DNA from: an uncultured Clostridia bacterium | GTDB taxonomy: Bacteria; Bacillota; Clostridia; Christensenellales; Aristaeellaceae | Reading direction: 5' to 3' | NCBI GenBank assembly: GCA_934675735.1 | Contig: CAKURR010000008.1 | Location: 1 to 64,000 of the forward strand | DNA length: 64,000 nt | Shown: one piece after another, positions 1-8,201 of the stretch | How the letters are laid out: every line of letters starts with the position of its first letter | How positions within the stretch are numbered: position 1 is the stretch's first letter | The notes under the pieces: model-generated | Database searches by the model: none | Told to the model about the DNA's origin: nothing | What the model saw: only the letters and a program-made list of their open reading frames with translations | Program-made: the position numbers and the translations under genes

Positions 1-55
1 GATCCGGCAGAGAGACGGGAACGAACGGAATATACTTTTTGCAGCCCTGATACAT
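1..55 (-). CDS. leuA: 2-isopropylmalate synthase, N-terminal fragment (cut by window edge)
   Basis: Only the first 18 codons are in the window, reading leftward from an ATG at 53-55. The peptide MYQGCKKYIPFVPVSLPD matches the LeuA N-terminus, where KYxPFxPVxLPD precedes the catalytic domain. LeuA condenses acetyl-CoA with 2-oxoisovalerate, the first committed step of leucine synthesis. The ribosome binding site AAAGGAG lies about 11 bases upstream. A T-box leader sits directly in front, as is usual for amino-acid biosynthesis genes in Firmicutes. The assignment rests on a short stretch plus this context. Confidence 0.7.
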   Translation of the reverse strand, partial: MYQGCKKYIPFVPVSLPD

Positions 56-104
56 GTTGGTGTTTCTCCTTTCAATATGCAAACGGAAGCCGGGCCGGAG
101 GACG

Positions 105-395
105 AAAAAAGCGCCCCCAGCCGCGTGAATAGCGACATAGGGGCGCTTGAATACACTGCTTCGTGCGCGGTACCACCCTAATTCAGCCGATTGCTCAGCC
201 CTCACGGCCTCAAACAAGGCCTGACCGATCACGGGGTCAGCCGTCGCGGACTACTGAAATTTCATCCGCGCGATTCCGGGAGGAGCTTTCAAAAAGGCAT
301 CCGTCCGGCTTGCACCAGCCGCCGGCTCTCTTGACGGAAGAAGCCCTTCGATTATTTCCCATCATCATCTTTGGGTTCGTTTTGTATGAACTTGA
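105..395 (-). promoter_or_regulatory. T-box leader riboswitch of leuA with its terminator
   Basis: Read on the minus strand, the leader carries the hallmark T-box core AGGGTGGTACCGCG (about 164-177) that pairs with the uncharged tRNA acceptor end. Upstream lies a Stem I segment with AGAGAGCCGGCGGCTGGTG, typical of the distal Stem I region. A Rho-independent terminator (GCGCCCC/GGGGGCGC stem followed by T6, 105-149) ends the leader just before leuA. Known T-box logic: uncharged tRNA stabilises the antiterminator and allows readthrough. CTC leucine triplets occur near the expected specifier position (about 280-285), which fits tRNA-Leu sensing, but I could not fix the specifier exactly. Confidence 0.92.
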
Positions 396-400
396 CATTT

Positions 401-429
401 ATTCTAGTCGGGTTGGGGCTGTTTGTCAA
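401..429 (-). promoter_or_regulatory. SigA promoter of the T-box/leuA transcript
   Basis: Minus strand TTGACA (424-429), 17-base spacer, TAGAAT (401-406). It is placed to start transcription just before Stem I of the T-box. Confidence 0.8.
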
Positions 430-509
430 GTCGATTTGAAAAAAATGTCGCATCAAAGCGCTCAAAGGGGAAAGAAGCCAAATTTCTTTGATAAAATCAG
501 CAAAAAGCC

Positions 510-539
510 TTGACAAAAGGGATAGAAAGCGGTTAAAAT
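510..539 (+). promoter_or_regulatory. SigA promoter of rplM-rpsI
   Basis: TTGACA (510-515), 18-base spacer, TAAAAT (534-539). The roughly 110-base untranslated leader that follows contains a hairpin with arms CGCTTT and AAAGCG, and could hold an L13-type autoregulatory leader as in other Firmicutes; the family match is not proven. Confidence 0.75.
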
Positions 540-656
540 AGCCAATGCGTATGTTCGACTGATTAGCCCCGGGAGAATCTGCGCGCGCTTTAGCAAAGCG
601 TCTGACCAGCGCGATGCACCTTAGATTCTGATTTTCAGGATAATGGAGGAATTCAC

Positions 657-1091
657 GTGAAAACGTTTATGGCAAATGCCCAGACCGTCGAGCGCAAGTG
701 GTATGTTGTTGACGCCGACGGCATGACGCTCGGCCGCCTGGCCAGCCAGGTCGCCGCGATTCTGCGCGGTAAGAATAAGCCCACCTACACCCCCCACTGC
801 GACACCGGCGATCATGTGATCGTCATCAACGCCGCCAAGGTGGTGCTGACCGGCAAGAAGCTCGATCAGAAGGTGTATTACCATCATTCCGGTTATGCCG
901 GCGGCCTTAAGGAGACCAAGTACCGCAAGCTGATGGCTGAGAAGCCGGAGTTCGCCGTGAAGCACGCGATCATCGGCATGATGCCCAAGGGCCCGCTGGG
1001 CCGTCAGATGGCGCGCAAGCTGCGCGTGTACGCCGGCGCCGAGCATGAGCACGAGGCCCAGAAGCCGGAAGTGCTCGAGCTGGTTAAGTAA
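657..1091 (+). CDS. rplM: 50S ribosomal protein L13
   Basis: Large-subunit protein L13, 144 residues, the usual bacterial length. The N-terminus MKTFMANAQTVERKWYVVDA and the later GDHVIVINAAKV and MLPKGPLGR-like (here MMPKGPLGR) segments are diagnostic. The start is GTG at 657, six bases after GGAGGA; a later ATG codon (residue 5) lacks a good ribosome binding site. rpsI follows 24 bases downstream, the conserved rplM-rpsI pair. Transcription probably starts at the TTGACA/TAAAAT promoter at 510-539. Confidence 0.97.
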   Translation: MKTFMANAQTVERKWYVVDADGMTLGRLASQVAAILRGKNKPTYTPHCDTGDHVIVINAAKVVLTGKKLDQKVYYHHSGYAGGLKETKYRKLMAEKPEFAVKHAIIGMMPKGPLGRQMARKLRVYAGAEHEHEAQKPEVLELVK

Positions 1092-1115
1092 TTGGCAGGA
1101 AGGAGAGTTTGTAAC

Positions 1116-1508
1116 ATGGCACAGGTTCAGTATCAGGCGGTCGGCCGCCGCAAAAAGGCCATTGCTCGTGTTCGCCTCGTTCCGGGCGACGGCAAGGTGG
1201 TCATCAATGGCCGCGATATCGACAACTACTTCGGTCTGGAGACCCTGAAGATGACCGTTCGTCAGCCGCTGGCGCTCACCAATCTGGAGGGCCGCTACGA
1301 CGTGCTGGTGAATGTGTACGGCGGCGGCCTTTCCGGTCAGGCCGGCGCGATTCGCCACGGCATCTCCCGTGCGCTCGTGAAGGCTGATCCGGAGCTCCGT
1401 CCGGCGGTGAAGAAGGCTGGCTTCCTCACGCGCGATCCGCGCATGAAGGAGCGCAAGAAGTACGGCCTCAAGGCTGCACGCCGCGCGCCGCAGTTCTCCA
1501 AGCGTTAA
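1116..1508 (+). CDS. rpsI: 30S ribosomal protein S9
   Basis: Small-subunit protein S9, 130 residues. It begins MAQVQYQAVGRRKKAIARV and ends with the typical basic tail KKYGLKAARRAPQFSKR that reaches toward the P-site tRNA. The frame is open upstream to the rplM stop, but ATG at 1116 has a proper AGGAG site and gives the family N-terminus. It is the second gene of rplM-rpsI and secG follows after 31 bases, so all three may share one transcript. Confidence 0.97.
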   Translation: MAQVQYQAVGRRKKAIARVRLVPGDGKVVINGRDIDNYFGLETLKMTVRQPLALTNLEGRYDVLVNVYGGGLSGQAGAIRHGISRALVKADPELRPAVKKAGFLTRDPRMKERKKYGLKAARRAPQFSKR

Positions 1509-1539
1509 TTCGCTTAACGAGTCGAGGAGGCGAAGATAT

Positions 1540-1776
1540 ATGGCGATCCTTAACGGTATTGTCACCGTGCTGCTTGTGATCACCGCGCTCATCCTCATCG
1601 CTACCGTTCTGCTCCAGCCGGGCGAATCCAATGGCCTGGGTGTGATTGCGGGCGGCGCCGAGACGTTCTTCGGTAAGAACAAGGCGAAGTCGATGGAGGG
1701 TAAGCTCGCTCTGGCGACGAAGGTTTCCGCAGGTGTGTTTATCATTTGCGCGCTCATCGTTGCGATGATCGGCTAA
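1540..1776 (+). CDS. secG: Protein translocase subunit SecG
   Basis: Small membrane subunit of the SecYEG channel, 78 residues. Two hydrophobic helices (about 5-25 and 54-77) flank a loop with the family signature LLQPGESNGLG and a FFGKNKAKSMEGKL segment. GAGG lies upstream of the ATG. secG followed by rnr is a classic Firmicutes order. A strong terminator follows directly, so rnr is probably transcribed separately or by readthrough. Confidence 0.95.
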   Translation: MAILNGIVTVLLVITALILIATVLLQPGESNGLGVIAGGAETFFGKNKAKSMEGKLALATKVSAGVFIICALIVAMIG

Positions 1777-1785
1777 GTGAAAGCG

Positions 1786-1820
1786 AAAGAGGCTGAAGCA
1801 GATGCTTTGGCCTCTTTTTT
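1786..1820 (+). terminator. Rho-independent terminator after secG
   Basis: AAAGAGGC pairs with GCCTCTTT across a 16-base loop and runs into a T tract (1815-1820). Confidence 0.85.
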
Positions 1821-1892
1821 GAAGTTTGAACGATTTTAGATGATTGATTTGCGACTGAAACAGGCAAGATATAGCAGGAGAGAAACAGAATT

Positions 1893-3935
1893 ATGAAAAG
1901 CGACACACGCTACTCAAACCGCAGGCCGACCGCCAAAACAGAGCGTCCCGTGCGGGATATGCGCACCCAGCGCACACAAAAGGAACAGACGGTGCAGCTG
2001 ACTGTCCGCGGCATGGCCCGCGGCGCAATCCGCATGGAAGCCGAGGACGGCACGATTTACACCTGCGCCAAGGATAACGCGCGCGGCGCGCTTTTTGGCG
2101 ACACGGTGCTCGCCGAGCGCATCGGCCGCGACCGCGTGGTCGTCGCCAAGGTGCTGACGCATGCGCATGAAAACATCATGGGCGTGCTGCGGGTGCATGA
2201 CGGCGTGCGCGTGATTCAGCCGCTGGAGCGCCGTCTGCCTGCTGAAATCGCCGTTGCGGATATGCACGCCGACGCCGAGGACGGCGAAATCGTCCGCACG
2301 CACGTCACCCGCTGGGAGGACGAAGGCGGCCTGTGCGTCAGCGTGGAGGATAGAATCGGCAGCTTTGAGCAGTCCACCTACGCGCTCGATGCGCTCGTGA
2401 TGAGCATGCGCCTGCGCACCGATTTTCCGGAGAATGTGCTGCAGGAGGCGAACGCGTGCCGCCCTGCCGATTTGGCGGATGACCCGACGCGCGAGGATAT
2501 GCGCTATCTGCTGTCCTTCACCATCGACGGGCGCGACGCGAAGGACTTTGATGATTCCGTGAGTCTGGAGCAGCTTGAAAACGGCAACGTCCGTCTCGGC
2601 GTGCACATCGCGGACGTTGGCCATTATGTCAAGCCGGGCACGGCGCTGGACCGAGAGGCGTTTGCGCGCGGCACGAGCGTCTATCTGCCGGGACGCGTGC
2701 TGCCGATGCTGCCGGAGCAGCTGTGCAACGGCGTCTGCTCGCTGCGCCCGAACGAGGATAAATTCACCATGACCGCGCTGATGGAAATCGACGACGCGGG
2801 CCGCGTGGTGGATGAGCGCATTGCCCGAACCATCACCCGCAGCAAGGCGCGGCTGGTGTATGACGACGTGAACGCGCTGTTCAACGGCAGCGAACAGCAG
2901 CAGGCCGCAATGGCCCCCGTGGCGAACGCGCTTCGTCAGATGCGCGTGCTGGCCGGCAAGCTGCGTGCGCGCAGACAGGCACAGGGCTGCATCGATTTTG
3001 AAATCGAAGAGCCGAACTTTGTGCTGGATGAAAACGGCGAGCCGGTGGAAATCATCACCCGTGAGCGCGGCGAAGCGGAAATGATGATTGAGGATTTCAT
3101 GCTGGCTGCCAACGAGTGCGTGGCGCGCTTCGCCCGCGAAAACCGCCTGCCGCTGCTCTACCGCGTGCATGAGAAGCCGGATGCGGAGAAGCTGGCGATG
3201 TTCGCCGATTTCCTCGACGGCATTGGTGTGAGTGCGAAAAACATCCGCCACGACGCCGCGCCCGCCGATATCCGCGCGATTTTGGAAAAGACGAAGGACA
3301 GGCCGGAGTATTCCGTCATCACCGCGCTGGCACTGCGCAGCATGCAAAAAGCGCGCTACGACGTCGCACCGCTGGGGCATTACGGCCTCGCGATGGCGGA
3401 TTACTGCCACTTCACCTCGCCGATTCGCCGCTATCCCGATTTGGTGGTCAGCCGCGCGCTGACGGCCAAGCTGACAGGACGGCCGGTTCCGATGATGGGC
3501 GAAGAGCTGGCCGACGCGGCCGTCCGTTCCAGCGAGCGCGAGCGCGCCGCGATTGACGCGGAACGCGCCGCCGACAAGCTGATGATGGCCCGCCTGATGG
3601 CGCACCACGTCGGCGAGGATTACGACGGAACCATCAACGGTGTGAGCGAATACGGCATGTATATCACGCTTTCCAACGGTGCGGAGGGCTTTGTGCCCGT
3701 GCGCACGCTGGAGGATTGGTTCGGCTTCGACGAGCGCCGCATGCTGCTTCGCGGCGAGCGCACCGGCACGGTGTTTTCGCTCGGACAGCCCGTGCGCGTG
3801 AAGGTGCAGAACGTCGAATTGACGCAGTGCAACATCGATTTGACGCTGCTCACCCCGCTCAAGGGGCGCACGGCGGGCGGCCAGACCTCCGAAAGAAAGC
3901 GCGAGCGCGACCGCATGCGCGGCTTTAACCGATAA
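1893..3935 (+). CDS. rnr: Ribonuclease R (RNB-family 3'-5' exoribonuclease)
   Basis: Processive 3'-5' exonuclease that degrades structured RNA and serves RNA quality control. The 680-residue protein is shorter than most RNase R, mainly because the N-terminal helix-turn-helix region is reduced to a short basic tail. Cold-shock-like domains occupy about 30-190. The RNB domain (about 200-535) has the metal-binding IDGRDAKDFDD at 211-221 and HYGLAMADYCHFTSPIRRYP. A C-terminal S1 domain lies at about 570-650 (YDGTINGVSEYGMYI), followed by a basic tail. The start ATG follows AGGAGAG. secG-rnr-smpB is the usual order; here smpB is absent and gpsA follows. Confidence 0.96.
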   Translation: MKSDTRYSNRRPTAKTERPVRDMRTQRTQKEQTVQLTVRGMARGAIRMEAEDGTIYTCAKDNARGALFGDTVLAERIGRDRVVVAKVLTHAHENIMGVLRVHDGVRVIQPLERRLPAEIAVADMHADAEDGEIVRTHVTRWEDEGGLCVSVEDRIGSFEQSTYALDALVMSMRLRTDFPENVLQEANACRPADLADDPTREDMRYLLSFTIDGRDAKDFDDSVSLEQLENGNVRLGVHIADVGHYVKPGTALDREAFARGTSVYLPGRVLPMLPEQLCNGVCSLRPNEDKFTMTALMEIDDAGRVVDERIARTITRSKARLVYDDVNALFNGSEQQQAAMAPVANALRQMRVLAGKLRARRQAQGCIDFEIEEPNFVLDENGEPVEIITRERGEAEMMIEDFMLAANECVARFARENRLPLLYRVHEKPDAEKLAMFADFLDGIGVSAKNIRHDAAPADIRAILEKTKDRPEYSVITALALRSMQKARYDVAPLGHYGLAMADYCHFTSPIRRYPDLVVSRALTAKLTGRPVPMMGEELADAAVRSSERERAAIDAERAADKLMMARLMAHHVGEDYDGTINGVSEYGMYITLSNGAEGFVPVRTLEDWFGFDERRMLLRGERTGTVFSLGQPVRVKVQNVELTQCNIDLTLLTPLKGRTAGGQTSERKRERDRMRGFNR

Positions 3936-3942
3936 GGCGAGG

Positions 3943-3971
3943 TTGCATCTGCTCGGGCGGCATGGTATAAT
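3943..3971 (+). promoter_or_regulatory. SigA promoter of gpsA
   Basis: TTGCAT (3943-3948), 17-base spacer, TATAAT (3966-3971) preceded by TGG, an extended -10. It begins a few bases after the rnr stop. Confidence 0.75.
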
Positions 3972-4006
3972 TCCATATACTGTGCAAAGAGAAAGGAACG
4001 GGGTTC

Positions 4007-4969
4007 ATGAAGGCAACGGTCATCGGCTGCGGACGCTGGGGTTCGTTTATCGCGTGGTATCTGCGCAAAATCGGGCACGAGGTGACACTCTACGGCCGGG
4101 AAGGCTCCAAACACATCGAGCAGTTCCGCCAAACGCGCACTAACGGCATGGTGACGCTGGAGGACGATGTGCGCATTACGACGGATTTGCGGGAAGCGCT
4201 GGAAAGCGAGCTTGTCTGCATTTCCATCCGTTCGCAGAATCTGCCGGATTTGATGGCGAAAATCGCCGCCCAAAACGTAGAGGGCAGGACGTTTGCGCTG
4301 TGCATGAAGGGTATTGAGGTGACAACGCTCCGCCGCCTTTCCGAAATCGCGGAGGAGGCCGTAGGCGGCTGCAACGACGTGGCCGTCTGGCTCGGTCCGG
4401 GCCATGTGCAGGAATTTGTCAACGGCGTGCCCAACTGCATGGTCATCGATTCGCGCAGCGAAGCGGTGAAGGAACGGCTGATTTCGTGGCTTTCCGGCGG
4501 GCTGATTCGCTTTTATTACGGCACGGATTTAATCGGCAATGAGGTCGGCGCGGCGGCGAAAAACGTCATCGGCATCGCGGCGGGCATGCTCGACGGCATG
4601 GGGCTTTCCTCGCTCAAGGGCGCGCTGATGAGCCGCGGCACGCGGGAGGTTTCCCGACTGATTGCGGCGATGGGCGGCAACGGCTTTTCGGCCTACGGCC
4701 TGTGCCATCTGGGCGACTATGAAGCGACTGTGTTTTCGCAGTACAGCCACAACCGCCGCTTCGGCGAGCTGTTTGTTCGCGGCGAGCCGTATACCGAGCT
4801 GGCCGAAGGATATGATACGGTGAAGGCGCTCTGCGCGCTGGCGGATCGATATGATGTGGACTTGCCGATCTGCCGCGCGGTTTACGCGGTGCTCTACGAC
4901 GGCGCGCAGCCGAAGGAGCAGATGAATCGGCTGTTCACCCGCAGTCTCAAACGCGAATTTGACGGCTGA
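4007..4969 (+). CDS. gpsA: NAD(P)H-dependent glycerol-3-phosphate dehydrogenase
   Basis: Reduces dihydroxyacetone phosphate to sn-glycerol 3-phosphate, the backbone for phospholipids. The protein has 320 residues. The N-terminal Rossmann motif is GCGRWGSFIAWYL. LGPGHVQEFVNGVPN corresponds to the family SGPSFAxE loop, and GNEVGAAAKNVIGIAAGMLDG carries the conserved Lys of the substrate pocket. HLGDYEATVFSQYSHNRRFG matches the usual GDLxxTCxSxxSRNRxxG, with a divergent sequence (Glu-Ala for the usual Leu-Thr). It has its own promoter and no close partner. The family is clear; the substrate is inferred and a related dehydrogenase activity cannot be excluded. Confidence 0.85.
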   Translation: MKATVIGCGRWGSFIAWYLRKIGHEVTLYGREGSKHIEQFRQTRTNGMVTLEDDVRITTDLREALESELVCISIRSQNLPDLMAKIAAQNVEGRTFALCMKGIEVTTLRRLSEIAEEAVGGCNDVAVWLGPGHVQEFVNGVPNCMVIDSRSEAVKERLISWLSGGLIRFYYGTDLIGNEVGAAAKNVIGIAAGMLDGMGLSSLKGALMSRGTREVSRLIAAMGGNGFSAYGLCHLGDYEATVFSQYSHNRRFGELFVRGEPYTELAEGYDTVKALCALADRYDVDLPICRAVYAVLYDGAQPKEQMNRLFTRSLKREFDG

Positions 4970-5060
4970 AAAGGCGAACAAAAGACGGCGGCTTTTGAAA
5001 ATCCGTGCGGAAATATCGTTAAAAAATGATGAAAAAGCACGGAATATGCGCAACTCCCCC

Positions 5061-5089
5061 TTGCGCAAGGCGCGCAATGCTGATATACT
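5061..5089 (+). promoter_or_regulatory. SigA promoter of rex
   Basis: TTGCGC (5061-5066), 17-base spacer, TATACT (5084-5089). The 169-base gap before rex also holds a CCGTGC/GCACGG inverted repeat upstream of this promoter. No clear Rex operator (TTGTTAA-type palindrome) was found. Confidence 0.7.
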
Positions 5090-5137
5090 GAACGACAGAG
5101 GTCTGTGTTTTTGATTGTTTTGAAGAGGTGAGTACAT

Positions 5138-5809
5138 ATGGCTTATAAATCAAGGGTTTCCGATGCGGTTGTCCGCAGGCTGCCCATGTATTACCGCCAT
5201 CTGCGCGAGCTTGAAAAGGCGGGTGTCGTGCGCATTTCCTCCCAGGAGCTGGGCGAGCGCATGAACCTGACCGCTTCGCAGATTCGGCAGGATATCAACT
5301 GCTTCGGCGGTTTCGGCCAGCAGGGTTACGGTTACCATGTTTCCAACCTGAAGGAACGCATCGGTGAAATTCTGGGGCTGAATCACGAATATCACGTCAT
5401 CATCATCGGCGCGGGCAACATCGGCCGTGCGGTGGCGAATTATACTGGCTTTGCGAAGGAAGGCTTCAACGTGCAGGCGATGTTTGACGTGTCGCCCGCG
5501 CTGGTCGGCATCGATGTGCACGGCATTCTCGTGCAGCCGATGGAGAAGCTCGACGCGTGGATGGCGACCCACAAGGTCGATATCGCGGTGCTGGCCGTGC
5601 CGTCTGCGCATGCGCAGGCGACGTGCGACGTGCTGGTTCGCGGCGGCGTTCGCGCCATCTGGAACTTTGCGCCGGTCGATCTGGTGCTGCCGGAGGGCGT
5701 GGCCGTCAACAACGTGCATCTGTCCGACAGCCTGCACATTCTCTCGTATCGCATGAACGAGAAGGATTTGTTTGCCGCCATCGACGCGGGCAAGCAGCAG
5801 CGCGACTAA
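5138..5809 (+). CDS. rex: Redox-sensing transcriptional repressor Rex
   Basis: Rex senses the NADH/NAD+ ratio and represses fermentative and anaerobic genes. The 223-residue protein has an N-terminal winged helix (about 1-80) with RLPMYYRHLRELEKAG and LTASQIRQDINCFGGFG, both family signatures. The Rossmann domain has IIGAGNIGRAVANY, and the C-terminal domain-swap helix ends the protein. GAGGTG precedes the ATG. The following VanW gene starts 24 bases later, so the two may be co-transcribed. Confidence 0.96.
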   Translation: MAYKSRVSDAVVRRLPMYYRHLRELEKAGVVRISSQELGERMNLTASQIRQDINCFGGFGQQGYGYHVSNLKERIGEILGLNHEYHVIIIGAGNIGRAVANYTGFAKEGFNVQAMFDVSPALVGIDVHGILVQPMEKLDAWMATHKVDIAVLAVPSAHAQATCDVLVRGGVRAIWNFAPVDLVLPEGVAVNNVHLSDSLHILSYRMNEKDLFAAIDAGKQQRD

Positions 5810-5833
5810 CCGACGGAAAAGGAGACAACTTTA

Positions 5834-7276
5834 ATGGCTTTTGATCCGCGCACCAAAGAGGAAAGAAAGCTGTTCCCGTTTTGGACGCTGATTGTGATTG
5901 CAGGGTGTGCGGCTCTGTGGGTTTTCGGCGCGAAAATTTATCAGGAAAGCATGGCGGCATATCAATCATATGCCGCCATCACTCAAAATGCGGCGCAAAA
6001 TACCTATTATACGGGCGTGACGGTGGATGGAATCGATCTGGGCGGCATGACCCGCGAGGAAGCCGGCGCGCTGTTCGGCGACAGACAGCAGGAGACGAGC
6101 AGCGCGTTCTCGCTCGTCGTGCAGGCGGGCGAGCGCAAGTGGCGCATCACATCCGGCGAAGTGCCGATGACCTTCGACGCGCAGACCGTGCTCGACGCGG
6201 CCTATAACGTCGGGCGCTACGGCACGCTCGAAGAGCGGCTGGCGGCGATTGACGACGCGGCGAAAAACGGCGTCGCTTTCACGACGGGCTTTTCGTATGA
6301 CCGCACGGCCGTTGACAAGTTGGTGGATATCATCGCGGACAGTCTGGATTACGACGCGACGGATGCCACGCTGGCGGCGTTTGACGTGCAGACTCGAACC
6401 TTCACGTTTTCGGATGCGAAAAGCGGTTACCGCGTGAACCGGACGGCGCTTCAGGAGGACATCCTTGCCGCGCTGGACGAAGGCGCATATGACCGCGTGA
6501 TTACCCCGAAAGGCGAAAGTGTCGAGCCGAAAATCACCAAAGAGCAGCTCGTGGGGCAGTTCGGTCTGGTCTCTTCGTTCACGACGACGACGACCAAGGA
6601 TAAAGACCGCAACAACAACATCGAAATTTCCGCCGCGGCGCTCAACGGGCGCATGGTCAAGCCGGGGGATACCCTTTCTTTTAACGACTGCACGGGCCAG
6701 CGCACGGGCGAAAAGGGCTACCGCGAAGCGGGCGCGATTGCGGGCGGCGTGCTGGTGGATGACACGGGCGGCGGCGTGTGCCAAACGTCCTCGACGCTGT
6801 TTAACGCCGTGGTGCGCGCCGACCTTGAAATCGTCAAGCGCAGCGCGCACAGCTGGCCGTCCTCCTATGTCAACAAGGGCGAGGACGCGACCGTCAACTG
6901 GCCGTCGCTGGATTTTGTTTTCCGCAACAACGGCGAGTATCCGGTGTTCGTCATCGCGTGGTATGAAAACCAGACGGTGACGGTGCAGATTTACGGCAAG
7001 TTTTTGCCCAACGGGCAGACGATTGATCTCGAATCCGAAGTGATAAAGACCATCAAGCCCGACGACGCGGTGCTCTATACGCTGGATACGTCCCTGCCCG
7101 TGGGCACGCGGAAGGCCGGACGTAAGAAGCGCACGGGCTATGTCGTGGATACCTACAAGGTTTACAAGGACGCTAACGGCAACGTGGCCGAACGCAAGAA
7201 GCTGTGGACGACGACCTATCGTGCCATGCAGGATGAAATTCTGTATAACGATGGATCGGACTCGAAAACGGAATAA
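5834..7276 (+). CDS. VanW family protein with membrane anchor
   Basis: A 480-residue envelope protein. A single N-terminal hydrophobic helix (about 14-33) suggests an anchored extracellular protein. Residues about 60-200 resemble the peptidoglycan-binding-4 type module often found with VanW (GVTVDGIDLGGMTREEA). The VanW domain is about 285-400, with NGRMVKPGDTLSFND, GGGVCQTSSTLFNAV and RSAHSWPSSYV. VanW was named from vancomycin resistance clusters but is widespread without them and has no firm biochemical role. It lies between rex and a TetR gene with short gaps. No van resistance genes are in the window. Confidence 0.88.
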   Translation: MAFDPRTKEERKLFPFWTLIVIAGCAALWVFGAKIYQESMAAYQSYAAITQNAAQNTYYTGVTVDGIDLGGMTREEAGALFGDRQQETSSAFSLVVQAGERKWRITSGEVPMTFDAQTVLDAAYNVGRYGTLEERLAAIDDAAKNGVAFTTGFSYDRTAVDKLVDIIADSLDYDATDATLAAFDVQTRTFTFSDAKSGYRVNRTALQEDILAALDEGAYDRVITPKGESVEPKITKEQLVGQFGLVSSFTTTTTKDKDRNNNIEISAAALNGRMVKPGDTLSFNDCTGQRTGEKGYREAGAIAGGVLVDDTGGGVCQTSSTLFNAVVRADLEIVKRSAHSWPSSYVNKGEDATVNWPSLDFVFRNNGEYPVFVIAWYENQTVTVQIYGKFLPNGQTIDLESEVIKTIKPDDAVLYTLDTSLPVGTRKAGRKKRTGYVVDTYKVYKDANGNVAERKKLWTTTYRAMQDEILYNDGSDSKTE

Positions 7277-7297
7277 ACCAAAGCGAAAATTGGGGGA

Positions 7298-8020
7298 ATG
7301 GGCTTGAAAAAGGGGGATACGCGGCGCGGCGAGCTGCTTGCCGCGGCGGAAAAGCTGTTCTATACGAAGGGCTATGAAAACACCTCCGTTCAGGACATTC
7401 TCGACGCGGTTGGCTTTTCCAAGGGCGGGTTTTACCATCATTTTGACAGCAAGCTGGCCGTGCTGGAGGCGATTTGCCGACAGCGGGCGGAGGAAATCTG
7501 TCAAAGCGCGATGGCGGCTGCCGAACAGCCAGACATGACCGCGTGCGAAAAGCTGAACGTGCTGCTCGCTTCTTCGACGCTGTGGCAGAGCGAAAACCCG
7601 GGCTTTGTGACCCTGCTCATACAGACGGCGTACTGCGAAAACGGCGCGTTGATGCGGGAGAAGATGGAGAACTGCCAGCGTTCCAGCATGAAGCAGGCGC
7701 TTGAAAACGTGCTGCACGAGGGCGCGGCGGGCGGCGAATTCTTTATCGACGACGCGGAAAACACGGCGGAACTCGTCTTGCGGCTGTATATGCAGTATGC
7801 GGATGAAATCGCTTTTCTGCTGGCGGCGGATGAGAGCGAATTGCAGCTTTGCGAAAAGGCGATTGCCAAAACGCGCGCCTATCGAACGGCCATTGAGCGG
7901 TTGCTGCTTGCGCCGTACGGCTCGATTGTGCTCATCGAGGCAAAGGACTTGCAGGTGCTCGTGCAGCGGCTTGTCAAAGAGCGTCTGCGCAGACGGGCGG
8001 ACGGCATGCTCGGCAAATAA
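7298..8020 (+). CDS. TetR/AcrR family transcriptional regulator
   Basis: A 240-residue one-component regulator. The N-terminal helix-turn-helix (about 8-55) reads RRGELLAAAEKLFYTKGYEN and then DILDAVGFSKGGFYHHFDSK, a textbook TetR DNA-binding domain. The C-terminal two thirds are helical and would form the ligand pocket and dimer interface; the ligand is unknown. The gene is last in the rex-vanW-tetR run (21-base gap) and ends in a strong terminator. No efflux pump lies beside it. Confidence 0.9.
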   Translation: MGLKKGDTRRGELLAAAEKLFYTKGYENTSVQDILDAVGFSKGGFYHHFDSKLAVLEAICRQRAEEICQSAMAAAEQPDMTACEKLNVLLASSTLWQSENPGFVTLLIQTAYCENGALMREKMENCQRSSMKQALENVLHEGAAGGEFFIDDAENTAELVLRLYMQYADEIAFLLAADESELQLCEKAIAKTRAYRTAIERLLLAPYGSIVLIEAKDLQVLVQRLVKERLRRRADGMLGK

Positions 8021-8029
8021 GCATAAACG

Positions 8030-8051
8030 GACGGGCCTCGGCCCGTTTTTT
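8030..8051 (+). terminator. Rho-independent terminator after the TetR gene
   Basis: ACGGGCC pairs with GGCCCGT around a two-base loop, followed by T6. Confidence 0.9.
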
Positions 8052-8092
8052 CATTGCCCGAAAATGCCCGGGAGTCATTCGCGCGCGCGGCA

Positions 8093-8121
8093 TTGACAAA
8101 ACGCCTGATTGGGTTCATAAT
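8093..8121 (+). promoter_or_regulatory. SigA promoter of glmM
   Basis: TTGACA (8093-8098), 17-base spacer, CATAAT (8116-8121). Its position argues against the upstream ATG at 8133 as the glmM start. Confidence 0.78.
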
Positions 8122-8201
8122 AGAAACGTTGGTTGGTTCATAGAATGAAGGAAATAAATCAAAACGCAGGCGGCCCGCATGGCCGGGAAAGGTGCAGATT
8201 G

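Noticed and set aside
163..513. Plus-strand frame of 116 codons
   Set aside because: It is antisense to the T-box leader and its promoter, and the peptide is low in conserved features.
4978..5060. Possible Rex operator in front of rex
   Set aside because: Only CGTTAA and short inverted repeats are seen; no palindrome close to the TTGTTAA-N4-TTAACAA consensus.
5834..7276. Vancomycin resistance gene
   Set aside because: VanW proteins are widespread and no vanHAX or vanRS genes are present, so resistance is not supported.
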